Of a DNA stretch of 47,868 nucleotides, positions 1 through 6,513 are shown in pieces. Each line of letters opens with the position of its first letter. Position 1 is the first letter of the stretch. The position numbers and the translations under genes were made by a program. The notes under the pieces are model-generated. The model ran no database searches. It was not told the DNA's origin and worked only from the letters and a program-made list of their open reading frames with translations. Origin of the DNA: Deltaproteobacteria bacterium (lineage in GTDB: Bacteria; Desulfobacterota; JADFVX01); contig JAOUBX010000029.1 of the NCBI GenBank assembly GCA_029860075.1, forward strand, positions 1 to 47,868. The letters are read 5' to 3'.

Positions 1-41
1 AGCTAAAATCTGTTTGCAATCCCCATAGAGATAGAGTATAG

Positions 42-128
42 ATGTAACATTAAATCCAGCGGCTAAGTTCAACCTCATTTTATCTGTTAATGCCGCTGGC
101 ACTACAGATAAAACGCTAATTGTTATGC
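42..128 (+). other. attC-like integron recombination site 1
   Basis: The outer boxes are ATGTAAC (42-48) and GTTATGC (122-128). Next to them TAACATTA at the left faces TAATTGTTA at the right, which is complementary apart from one extra base. Inside lies a perfect 8-bp inverted repeat, CCAGCGGC (56-63) and GCCGCTGG (92-99). A folded core with near-complementary outer boxes is the layout of attC sites. The next gene starts 13 bases after the right box, the usual spacing for a cassette gene. Confidence 0.65.
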
Positions 129-141
129 GTAAGAAACAGAA

Positions 142-624
142 ATGAATTTACTTATATCTAAAATACTCGAACATGATCAAAATGGAGTTCTTGAATTAAT
201 TACAGCTAATCCTGAATTATTAAATCAAGCAAGTGAGAGTAATAGATCACCAATTGAAGTAGCAAAAGCAACGGGTAATCCATATATTTACGTAACATTA
301 CTGCGTCATTATGAACCTAATCATAAAATTGAAGAAAATTGGTATGAATTATTAACAGAATATATAAGTCAGATATCTAATGACTGGATATGTTCAAGCT
401 GGAATAAAGACATTGAATATGAGATTTGGCATGCCATAAAAGGTAATCCTTTTTGCATCAGTGGGTACGATGAATTTGCAGATTTGACCCCTGAAATCAA
501 AAATGATTTAGAATATTTATCATTAAAAGTCGATGGCTGGGCAATATTTGAGGAAAATCAAGTTGTGCCAATTGAAAAATGGAATGCTCTTTATAATGAG
601 TGGCTACATCAAAAATACGCATAA
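142..624 (+). CDS. Hypothetical cassette protein with ankyrin-like N-terminus
   Basis: This 160-residue soluble protein has no signal peptide or membrane segment. Residues 8-45 (leucine-rich, with NPELLNQASE and SPIEVAKATGN) look like one or two ankyrin-type helical repeats. The rest is acidic, rich in Trp and Tyr, and matches no family I recognise. It starts at ATG 142 shortly after attC-like site 1, without a strong ribosome site. Its stop codon TAA lies inside GCATAAC (619-625), the left box of the next attC-like site, as is common for integron cassette genes. Codon use is AT-rich, unlike the housekeeping genes further on. Function is unknown; the cassette setting suggests a horizontally mobile accessory gene. 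Confidence 0.7.
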   Translation: MNLLISKILEHDQNGVLELITANPELLNQASESNRSPIEVAKATGNPYIYVTLLRHYEPNHKIEENWYELLTEYISQISNDWICSSWNKDIEYEIWHAIKGNPFCISGYDEFADLTPEIKNDLEYLSLKVDGWAIFEENQVVPIEKWNALYNEWLHQKYA

Positions 625-700
625 CAAGACAAAGATAAATAATAATAAGGGGTCGCCCATTAGAAGTACCCCTGTTAATGGCAAAATGTATCTGTTAGCA
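619..700 (+). other. attC-like integron recombination site 2
   Basis: The left box GCATAAC (619-625) is the exact reverse complement of the right box GTTATGC of site 1, as expected if both bound one cassette. The right box is GTTAGCA (694-700). An internal inverted repeat GGGGT ... ACCCC sits in the middle, and outer bases TAACA and TGTTA also pair. The stop codon of the preceding gene is inside the left box. Confidence 0.6.
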
Positions 701-1036
701 AGAAAAAAGGACGATCCATCCGCATCAAGTGCATTCCTATTGATCAAGCTGTAAATAAAATAACCCGGATTCCGCATTTCTTCACCCCCGCTACCTGCTG
801 ATCAAAAGGAAAAGAAAACTATCCCCTTTTTCTCAGTCTGAGAGGCAGACAAAAAGTCCAGGGTCAGTGGCAGTTGTACTGCATGGTTCATAATATTGAG
901 AAATCAGACAATATATTCTTGAAAAAAGGTAATGATTGAGATAAAGATAAGTTATTAAATTTAATTATTGGCTGTGGTGAGGGGAGTTCTACAAACAGGG
1001 TTTTTCTACAGTCTCGTTATCAATCGAAGAAACAAC
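701..1036 (+). other. Gene-free stretch inside the cassette array
   Basis: No convincing gene is seen. A GTTATCA near 1016 could be a decayed attC right box, and AAATAACCCGG near 760 a decayed left box, but the intervening DNA shows no clear attC folding. The stretch may be a degraded cassette, or may carry the promoter for the following GFA-type gene. Confidence 0.35.
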
Positions 1037-1459
1037 ATGCCTAAGAATAAAGTTACCGGAAGTTGCCTCTGCAAGAAGGTGACATATGAAATCAGAGGCG
1101 ATATTGGTATATTCCATTATTGTCATTGCTCGCGATGCAGGAAATTCACTGGAAGCGCATTCGCTTCAAATCTCATGGTTGATCCAAATGATTTTAGCTG
1201 GGTAAATGGTGAAGATTACATTGGAAGATTTGAACTAAACGGGGCTAAACACTTTGCAACGTCATTTTGCAAGAAGTGTGGGTCATCCTTGCCCTGGTTG
1301 GAGAAGAAAGGTAAGGTAGTAGTCATACCAGCTGGCACACTTGATGGAGACCCTCAAATCAGGCCATCTCAAAATATATTTTGCGGCTCACGAGCCAGTT
1401 GGTATAAAGATACAGACTCACTACCAAAACATGAGGAACTTCCACCTAAAAAAAATTAA
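1037..1459 (+). CDS. GFA / CENP-V domain protein
   Basis: This 140-residue protein belongs to the GFA (glutathione-dependent formaldehyde-activating, CENP-V) superfamily, a zinc-binding beta fold. The visible metal ligands follow the family order: CLCKKV near the N-terminus, then CHCSRCRKFTGS, then FCKKCGSS in the second half. C-terminal text SQNIFCGSRASWY also fits the family. The frame is open from 968, but ATG 1037 matches the family N-terminus, where the first Cys pair follows a short beta strand. Most members are not true GFA enzymes, so the substrate cannot be named. The gene is flanked by attC-like sites 2 and 3 and is probably a mobile cassette gene. Confidence 0.85.
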   Translation: MPKNKVTGSCLCKKVTYEIRGDIGIFHYCHCSRCRKFTGSAFASNLMVDPNDFSWVNGEDYIGRFELNGAKHFATSFCKKCGSSLPWLEKKGKVVVIPAGTLDGDPQIRPSQNIFCGSRASWYKDTDSLPKHEELPPKKN

Positions 1460-1464
1460 ACAAT

Positions 1465-1597
1465 TGCTAACCCCGCCACTGCAAGGGACTTGCTGGTAGG
1501 AGTGTTGAATCGAATTTGTTGCTTTCTAAAATCTTAATTCCAGTTCAGAGGATTTGCTCTTAACCCGCACTCCCCTGAGCTAAAGCGATGGTTGCAG
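1465..1597 (+). other. attC-like integron recombination site 3
   Basis: The left box TGCTAAC (1465-1471) is the exact reverse complement of the right box GTTAGCA of site 2. The right end near 1590 (GATGGTTGC) is degenerate. The site is about 130 bp long and shares text with site 4: CCACTGCAAGG near the left and TTAACCC...CCCCT.AGCTA near the right. The next gene begins 15 bases downstream. Confidence 0.6.
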
Positions 1598-1611
1598 TCA
1601 AAAAATAGAAA

Positions 1612-2349
1612 ATGAAAGTAATTGATAAAAGAGAATGGAAAAAATGGTGGGGCAATAAATTCCTTCGGAAGAAATTTAGGGATGAAATATTTTATAAGGT
1701 ACTGTTTGATGACATTTCATTTAATAATCTCATTTTTTATGACTGTATATGGGAAAATTGCCATTTCAAAAATTGTCACATAGGTTTTAATACTCACTAT
1801 TACAATTGTAAGTGGATAAATACAAAATTTACTGGCAAATATTCCGGGTTCAGCGATGGCAGGTTTGAAAGCTGTGAATTCACTAACGTAACCATTCAAA
1901 GCGGCTTAATGCATAATCTCAGATTCCGGGATTGAAAGTTTAGTGGTAAATTTAAGAATCTTATATTTATAGGGAACAAAGGAGGAAACCCTAAAGAAAT
2001 TACTGAATTTCATAATTGTGACCTTAGTGCTGTTATGCTTGACAATGTCAGCTTTGTAAGTGGAGTAGACTTTTCTTCTGTTTGTTTACCAAAGAAGGGT
2101 ATTCGGGTTTTTAATAATGCCGGTGGCGATTTTACCAATGCCCTGTTTAAAAAGAAAACAGAATTGGATGAAGAAAACTTTATTCCATTGGAGGTATTGG
2201 CGGAGGTGAGCAAAGACCAAGAGATAGAGGTTGTTGACATTTTAACGTTAAATCATTTGTTTTCGAAAAGACCTCTAGGCCTTGAGGCGTTTGAAAAAAT
2301 AGCAAGTGAATTTGAGATGCCCAACCAGCCACTGCAAGGAACTTATTAA
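1612..2349 (+). pseudogene. Pentapeptide-repeat-like protein, interrupted by an in-frame TGA
   Basis: One reading frame runs from ATG 1612 to 2349 and is broken only by TGA at 1933-1935. The first part (107 codons) shows pentapeptide-like spacing with repeated F, C and N, such as FYDCIWENCHFKNCHIG and FESCEFTNVTI. The same frame continues straight after the stop (KFSGKFKNLIFIGN, then FHNCDLSAVMLDNVSF), so the two halves are one gene. The repeat pattern suggests the lost codon was Cys (TGC or TGT to TGA). The C-terminal PNQPLQGTY is encoded by the start of attC-like site 4, so the native stop may also be displaced. Recoding as selenocysteine is possible in principle but no suitable hairpin follows. 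A sequencing error cannot be excluded. Confidence 0.7.
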
Positions 2350-2446
2350 CAGGGCGTTTGATTTGAACGTAGTTAATTTAAAATTATTTTTAAAGCTCAA
2401 AGGTCTTGCCTTTAACCCCGCAAGCCCCTCAGCTATTTTGTTATAT
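2319..2446 (+). other. attC-like integron recombination site 4
   Basis: The left box is GCCCAAC (2319-2325), followed by CAGCCACTGCAAGG. The right end has GCCCCTCAGCTA followed by GTTATAT (2440-2446). The overall length is similar to the long Vibrio-type repeats. Sequence is shared with site 3 at both ends. The GNAT gene starts 15 bases after the right box. Confidence 0.65.
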
Positions 2447-2461
2447 TGCTAAAAAACGATA

Positions 2462-2926
2462 ATGGATATTACTTTAGCCAATATTGAAGATTCGGAGCAG
2501 ATTTTAAGCCTCCAGAAGCTGGCATATCAAAGTGAGGCAGCAATTTACCAAGATTACAGTATTCCTCCATTGACACAGACCATTGAAGAGATAAAGGGAG
2601 AATTCGAAAATCTGGTTTTTCTCAAAGCTATTTATGGAAAAGACATACTTGGATCAGTGAGGGCATACTCTGACAGTGATTCCTGTTTTATAGGCCGATT
2701 AATTGTTCATCCCGAATGGCAAGGGAAAGGTATTGGAAGCAAGCTAATGAATGCTATAGAAGTCTATTTTTACGGTGCGCAAAGGTATGAATTATTTACA
2801 GGAACAAAGAGCATGGGGAATGTACGTCTTTACAAAAGACTGGGGTACAAGCCATTCAAGGAAGAAATCGTAAATGAATCCGTTTCATTGATTTATATGG
2901 AAAAAACGGGAAGTACAATAACATAA
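2462..2926 (+). CDS. GNAT family N-acetyltransferase
   Basis: This 154-residue protein has the Gcn5-related acetyltransferase fold. The acetyl-CoA pyrophosphate loop is visible as HPEWQGKGIGSKLM (about residues 82-95), preceded by the beta-strand GRLIV and followed by the late element NVRLYKRLGYKPF. Length and layout are normal for single-domain GNAT proteins. These acetylate small amines, peptides or antibiotics; the substrate cannot be read from sequence. ATG 2462 lies 15 bases after attC-like site 4, and the stop TAA lies inside the left box of site 5 (ACATAAC), so this is a compact one-gene cassette. GNAT proteins are among the commonest cassette cargo. Confidence 0.9.
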   Translation: MDITLANIEDSEQILSLQKLAYQSEAAIYQDYSIPPLTQTIEEIKGEFENLVFLKAIYGKDILGSVRAYSDSDSCFIGRLIVHPEWQGKGIGSKLMNAIEVYFYGAQRYELFTGTKSMGNVRLYKRLGYKPFKEEIVNESVSLIYMEKTGSTIT

Positions 2927-2995
2927 CAGTCGCATCAACTCGGACCGGCAATTCCGCTGCGCTCCATTTCCATCCGGTCATGGGGAGCATTAGCC
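2921..2995 (+). other. attC-like integron recombination site 5
   Basis: This is the clearest site. The left box is ACATAAC (2921-2927) and contains the GNAT stop codon. The right box is ATTAGCC (2989-2995). CGGACCGG near 2941 pairs with CCGGTCA near 2974 around a central unpaired segment with CCGCTGCGCTCC. The 75-bp length is typical of short attC sites. Confidence 0.75.
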
Positions 2996-3015
2996 ATAAA
3001 AAACAGGAAGTATCC

Positions 3016-3738
3016 ATGGAAATAGCTACCGCACTAATAATAGTTTCTATTGCAATAATGAGTATATTTCAATTGAATAGGGTATCTTCGAAGGTAAATA
3101 TTAAACTAGGTGATAACGCATATTTAAATAATCATGCCAAATATCAGGCATCTCTATTATTGCTATCATTCATTGTTCTATTTTTTGTATATTTACAAAA
3201 CCCTCAAAACTTTTGGTTGTTTTTCTCAAGTGGAGATTTATCCGCTCATGCTGAACCAGTCAGGTGGTTTGGTATTGGTGAAAATAAAACATGGATATTT
3301 GCAGGATTATATTTAAGTATAATTATTACGCTTGGAACATTTAGTTTTGTATATATTCAGTTCAGGAAATTAAAAGTACATTTTAAAGAACTTTCACCGT
3401 ATATATTTTGGATTATAATTTTTTCTTTAACAAATTCATTTTCAGAAGAGGCTATTTTTAGGTTAGGGCTGGTTTCACCTCTATATGGCGTACTTGATAC
3501 AAGTAATATCATTCTAATATCAGCCGCTTTTTTTGGGCTTGCTCATTTTGGAGGAATGCCGCACGGATTAATTGGCATGTTAATGGCTGGCTTTCTTGGT
3601 TGGTTTCTTGCCAAATCAGTTATAGAAACAGAAGGTATTTTTTGGGCATGGCTAATACATTTCATACAAGATGTGGTAATTTATATCGGCTTTATGTTAA
3701 GTAATATTTCTAGCGGGCGGATGGTTGAAAATGGCTAA
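3016..3738 (+). CDS. CPBP family intramembrane metalloprotease
   Basis: This membrane protein of about 240 residues belongs to the CPBP (CAAX protease and bacteriocin-processing) family. The three family motifs are present: EEAIFR (motif 1, glutamates and Arg), FFGLAHFGG (motif 2, catalytic His), and a C-terminal HFIQDVVIY (motif 3). Several hydrophobic helices surround them. The frame is open from ATG 2980, but that codon lies in attC-like site 5; ATG 3016 has AGGAAG seven bases upstream and is the better start. The stop lies inside GGCTAAT, exact reverse complement of the preceding right box ATTAGCC, so this gene is a complete cassette. Members process prenylated proteins or give bacteriocin immunity; the target here is unknown. 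Confidence 0.85.
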   Translation: MEIATALIIVSIAIMSIFQLNRVSSKVNIKLGDNAYLNNHAKYQASLLLLSFIVLFFVYLQNPQNFWLFFSSGDLSAHAEPVRWFGIGENKTWIFAGLYLSIIITLGTFSFVYIQFRKLKVHFKELSPYIFWIIIFSLTNSFSEEAIFRLGLVSPLYGVLDTSNIILISAAFFGLAHFGGMPHGLIGMLMAGFLGWFLAKSVIETEGIFWAWLIHFIQDVVIYIGFMLSNISSGRMVENG

Positions 3739-3770
3739 TCGGGTAGCCGGGAGGAATGAATCCCCCAGTC
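3733..3770 (+). other. Left part of an attC-like site (site 6)
   Basis: GGCTAAT (3733-3739) mirrors the right box of site 5. It is followed by a G-rich then C-rich segment (GCCGGGAGG ... TCCCCC) that can form a short stem. No convincing right box follows, so the array seems to end or decay here. Confidence 0.45.
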
Positions 3771-3951
3771 CCCAATTACCTACTACTTTTTCAAAGGCGG
3801 ACTAAAAATGGGAACCCTTATCTCTTACTGAATTAATCCTTGATAATTTCCTGTTCTCTATTATCAATTTTCAATTAATCACCAGCAACCCGTTTCAGTT
3901 TTTTAACCCTCAACCGGCAGTTGCCTTTTGGTTTGCATCGGGATTAATATT

Positions 3952-3963
3952 CATGTATACATG
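3952..3963. promoter_or_regulatory. Palindrome upstream of the toxin-antitoxin pair
   Basis: CATGTATACATG is a perfect 12-bp palindrome about 45 bases before the toxin start. Toxin-antitoxin operons of this type are autoregulated by the antitoxin or complex, so it is a plausible operator; this is inference from position. Confidence 0.4.
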
Positions 3964-4006
3964 TAAACATAATTAAAGAGAACTTGAATTAAGGCAGGAT
4001 AAATTA

Positions 4007-4296
4007 TTGCAATTAAACTTCGAGTGGGATCCGCGCAAAGCTGTTATTAATAAAGAAAAACATAGAGTTACTTTTGAAGAAGCATCGTCCGTATTTCTTG
4101 ACCCAATAGCAATAACCATATATGATGAAGATCATAGCATGGAAGAAGAAAGATGGATTACGATGGGATTGTCTACAAAAAACAGTTTGCTCGCTGTCTG
4201 CCATACTTACAAGGAACAAGGAAGGAATTCAGCTACTATAAGATAATTTCCAGTCGAAAAGCGACAAGGAACGAAGAAAGACAATATGAGGCATAA
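4007..4296 (+). pseudogene. brnT: BrnT-family toxin, frameshifted near 4220
   Basis: From TTG 4007 the protein follows the BrnT RNase-toxin family closely: FEWDPRKAVINKEKH, FEEASSVFLDP, then EEERWITMGLS and LLAVCHTY. After HTYKEQ (about 4215) the frame turns into GRNSATIR and stops at 4246. The +1 frame carries the expected family ending (EFSYYKIISSRKATRNEE, then RQYEA) to TAA 4294-4296. Both halves match one family, so a 1-base change (probably an extra G in the AAGGAAGG run) broke the gene. The C-terminal Arg/Lys segment is part of the active BrnT fold, so the truncated toxin is probably inactive. A sequencing error would give the same picture. The repaired toxin would overlap the antitoxin by 11 bases. 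Confidence 0.75.
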
Positions 4297-4501
4297 GGAA
4301 ATGAAAAAAGAATATGATTTTTCTAAAGGAGAAAGAGGAAAGTTTTCCAGACCTAATGCGCGCCTTAACCTCCCTATTTACCTGGAGCCGGAAACACTTG
4401 CATTTGTGGAGAGAATAGCCGCGAAGAAAAAGATAGACATGTCGCAAGTTGTCAATGATCTTATCAAAACGGACATGCAGATTATTGATTACAGCAAATA
4501 A
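4286..4501 (+). CDS. BrnA/CopG-like antitoxin
   Basis: This 71-residue charged protein lies directly after and overlapping the BrnT-like gene, the normal toxin-first order of the brnTA module. The N-terminus (KKEYDFSKGERGKF) and the following LNLPIYLEPETLAFVERIA resemble the small ribbon-helix-helix antitoxins found beside BrnT. These bind toxin and repress the operon. Start may be ATG 4286 or the internal ATG at 4301. The reading frame is intact although the toxin is not, a combination that is safe for the cell. Partner identity is inferred mainly from position and size. Confidence 0.7.
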   Translation: MRHKEMKKEYDFSKGERGKFSRPNARLNLPIYLEPETLAFVERIAAKKKIDMSQVVNDLIKTDMQIIDYSK

Positions 4502-4896
4502 TTTCTCTCTCAATATTTATTCAAAAAATTATTCCCACCGATAGATTTTTTTCAGAGCATTATTCATATTTCACCTAATTAACATTTGACCAACATATCT
4601 TTCCACGTACAACGGGGCCAGACCAATTTTTATTTTAAGTTATATTTAGCGTGCGCCATGCGCTCGATTATCAGGGTTCTCTTACCAATCTGTTAATGAA
4701 TGCTTTCATGAACACGGCGCGCACTACGAAGCCGGCAAAGAGTTAAAATATGATAATGTTAAAATTGGCAGGATGCTGACCCGCTTAAGGAAAGAGAAGG
4801 GGCACAGCACGTACCGGCTTGCCATAGAAAATTCAGAACTTCATCTGCAAAGCAGTGATGCGACAGATCAAATAAATTACGCATTATCAAATAAAA

Positions 4897-4914
4897 GTGT
4901 CAACTTATTTTACA
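4897..4914 (+). promoter_or_regulatory. GTGTCA...TTTTACA box, copy 1
   Basis: GTGTCAACTTATTTTACA is nearly repeated at 5018. Both lie upstream of a PEP-CTERM gene, 121 bases apart and in the same orientation. A regulatory role is inferred only from repetition and position. Confidence 0.35.
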
Positions 4915-5017
4915 ATTCGACTTTTGGACAAAGAATCACAATGACAGTGTAATGTCTATACCTTTGCTAAAGTAAAGCCCTTCAACTGCACAATAAATAT
5001 TCTAAAGACAAATGAGA

Positions 5018-5036
5018 GTGTCATCTTTTTTTACAC
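5018..5036 (+). promoter_or_regulatory. GTGTCA...TTTTACA box, copy 2
   Basis: GTGTCATCTTTTTTTACAC lies about 150 bases before the PEP-CTERM start. Its ends GTGT and ACAC are mutually complementary, so it could be read by a dimeric regulator. It is a close relative of the box at 4897. Confidence 0.4.
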
Positions 5037-5184
5037 TTTTCACAAATACGCTGGAAGCTTTTTTTAAAAAATCCCGCCAATTCAAGCGGTTATGATTACG
5101 GTACGAAAAATGCATCATACCTGCGCCACAAGATAGCTGTTGAGATTACATAACGGCCAAAATTAAAGTTGAAGGAGTTAAATC

Positions 5185-5769
5185 ATGAAACAACAGGTAA
5201 GAGCAGTACTTTTTGCAGTAATATTGGGATTAAGTGGATGGTCTGGTGCAGCGAATGCCGCCCTCATCTTCTCGGATGTAAGCATGACGAGTAATTCCGT
5301 TACCTTTACCGTTAATGGTGATATGAGTGGGTATACAATTCCTTCCATAATACCGAACACCTTCGAAATATTATATACGGGAGATATATGGGCGGGAGTC
5401 ACGGGTTATACAGCGAACACATGGTCAAACACGGTTTTTGACGGTATGACGATACAAAGTAGCGGCAATACAGGCGATTACGATTACTCAGGTCCCAATC
5501 GCCCATACACATGGACGCAATATACCACCGACCTGGCGGCGGGGATAGCAACGTCCCGCCAGGTAACGGTTACCTTTGGTGACGCTTATTTGAACCCCGA
5601 CTTCACTGCAGGTGAGATGGTGTTCATCTGGGGAACCGAGGGATACGCTCATACGGAATTGGGACGATGGGACGGCAGCCAGCCGGTGCCTGAACCGGCA
5701 ACGGTAGTCTTATTAGGCAGCGGATTGGCCGGGCTGGCTTTCATACGACGTAAGGGAAGCCGCAAATAG
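5185..5769 (+). CDS. PEP-CTERM sorting-domain protein
   Basis: This 194-residue secreted protein has an N-terminal Sec signal (LFAVILGLSGWSGAANA, cleavage near residue 25) and a beta-rich body full of Thr, Ser, Tyr and Gly. The C-terminus has the complete PEP-CTERM signal: VPEPATVV, a hydrophobic segment, then RRKGSRK. Such proteins are cut and transferred by exosortase (EpsH/XrtA type) and usually go to the extracellular matrix or cell surface. The start at ATG 5185 is supported by GAAGGAG about nine bases upstream. A strong terminator follows, so it is a single-gene unit. No exosortase lies in this window. The body matches no specific family I recognise. Confidence 0.9.
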   Translation: MKQQVRAVLFAVILGLSGWSGAANAALIFSDVSMTSNSVTFTVNGDMSGYTIPSIIPNTFEILYTGDIWAGVTGYTANTWSNTVFDGMTIQSSGNTGDYDYSGPNRPYTWTQYTTDLAAGIATSRQVTVTFGDAYLNPDFTAGEMVFIWGTEGYAHTELGRWDGSQPVPEPATVVLLGSGLAGLAFIRRKGSRK

Positions 5770-5787
5770 CTAACCATCCTGAAAAAA

Positions 5788-5823
5788 GGGGGTCCTGTAT
5801 GAGTATACAGGCCCCCACTTTTT
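5788..5823 (+). terminator. Rho-independent terminator after the PEP-CTERM gene
   Basis: GGGGGTCCTGTAT and ATACAGGCCCCC form a near-perfect stem around the loop GAGT, followed by a T-rich tail from 5819. The stem begins about 18 bases after the stop codon. Confidence 0.85.
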
Positions 5824-5952
5824 ACACCTTTTCCCCCCTCATTTTTAAAATATTTTTTTTCTTCCCTGTCAAAAAAAGAAAATACACTTTTTTTCTTGCA
5901 AGTGTATGGTATCTTTAATAGAACGGTCGGGTAAACTGGAAGGGGGAAGGAA

Positions 5953-5985
5953 ATGGGGAATTCATTAAAGCTCGATTGTAATTAA
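5953..5985 (+). CDS. Possible 10-residue peptide in a short terminated transcript
   Basis: ATG 5953 opens a 10-codon frame (MGNSLKLDCN) ending at TAA 5983-5985. It is preceded by a strong ribosome-site-like run (GGGGGAAGGAA) and followed at once by a terminator. It lies in a short gap between two terminators, which suggests a separate small transcript. That transcript could be a small RNA instead, and the ribosome-like run could be chance. Confidence 0.3.
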   Translation: MGNSLKLDCN

Positions 5986-5987
5986 AG

Positions 5988-6024
5988 GCCCGCACCTGGA
6001 TTGATTCAGGTTGTGGGCTTTTTA
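5988..6024 (+). terminator. Rho-independent terminator of a short transcript
   Basis: GCCCGCACCTG (5988-5998) faces CAGGTTGTGGGC (6007-6018), an imperfect stem with an 8-base loop, followed by TTTTTA. No normal-size gene lies between this and the terminator at 5788, so it should end a small RNA or micro-ORF transcript. Confidence 0.75.
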
Positions 6025-6119
6025 CTGTTTAAAGGGAGGGGATTCAGCTTAATTCAAAAATAGCGATCACTTTACAAACACAGTAATCCCGGTAGAAAGT
6101 GAAAAAAGGAGGTATTTTC

Positions 6120-6497
6120 ATGAAAAAAAACATTCCCATGCACTTGTTTCTTTTTCTTTTCCTGTTGTCTGGATGCGCTCACAGTTTAACCATACATGAG
6201 CCGGCCGATGGGTCAATATTCGTCGAAGGCTCGACTATTCATCTGGAAGCCGAGATCCGGGGAGGGGAGTCCGGTTGTGGCGGGGAAGACTGCAATTGCG
6301 CCCATTGGTGGTGGACATCAGAAGCTTCAGACCTGGGGCTCGATAAAAGTAACGGCACAGAAGTTTCTTATTGCCGGTATACCTGGGAACTCCCTGCTTC
6401 TACTCTTGGTGTGGGAAATCATAGAGTTACTATTCATGCTGATCAGACAAATTACAGGGAGACGAGAGAGAGTATTGGCATTATTATTCAGCCCTGA
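6120..6497 (+). CDS. Putative lipoprotein with Cys-rich centre
   Basis: The protein has 125 residues, with a type II signal peptide ending in the lipobox LLSGC (lipid-bearing Cys near residue 19). The mature part starts with SLTIHEPADGSIFVEGSTI, the style of an immunoglobulin-like or cadherin-type beta domain. It has a Cys-rich patch (SGCGGEDCNCAHWWW) and ends with HRVTIHADQTN. ATG 6120 is chosen because AAGGAGGT lies eight bases upstream; a longer GTG start at 6099 would overlap that ribosome site. It probably sits on a membrane facing the periplasm or the outside. The Cys cluster may form disulfides or bind metal. I do not recognise the family. It converges with the DUF362 gene. Confidence 0.75.
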   Translation: MKKNIPMHLFLFLFLLSGCAHSLTIHEPADGSIFVEGSTIHLEAEIRGGESGCGGEDCNCAHWWWTSEASDLGLDKSNGTEVSYCRYTWELPASTLGVGNHRVTIHADQTNYRETRESIGIIIQP

Positions 6498-6513
6498 CGC
6501 TAATCATATTTCT

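Larger units (their letters stand above)
4502..5184 (+). other. Gene-poor stretch with a decayed reading frame and repeated boxes
   Basis: A + frame is open without stops for about 100 codons from 4650 to TAA 4950-4952. It has no start with a ribosome site near its beginning; the only in-frame ATG (4773) would give 59 residues starting MLTRLRKEKGHSTY. It reads as protein-like (FHEHGAHYEAGKELKYDNVK) and may be the tail of a degraded gene whose front is missing; I do not recognise the family. The stretch also holds two similar boxes at 4897 and 5018, listed separately. No RNA gene or mobile-element end is evident. Confidence 0.35.

Noticed and set aside
1933..1980. Selenocysteine recoding at the in-frame TGA
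   Set aside because: The only hairpin after TGA is a short AT-rich stem (TTTA/TAAA) beginning almost at once, too close and too weak for a bacterial SECIS.
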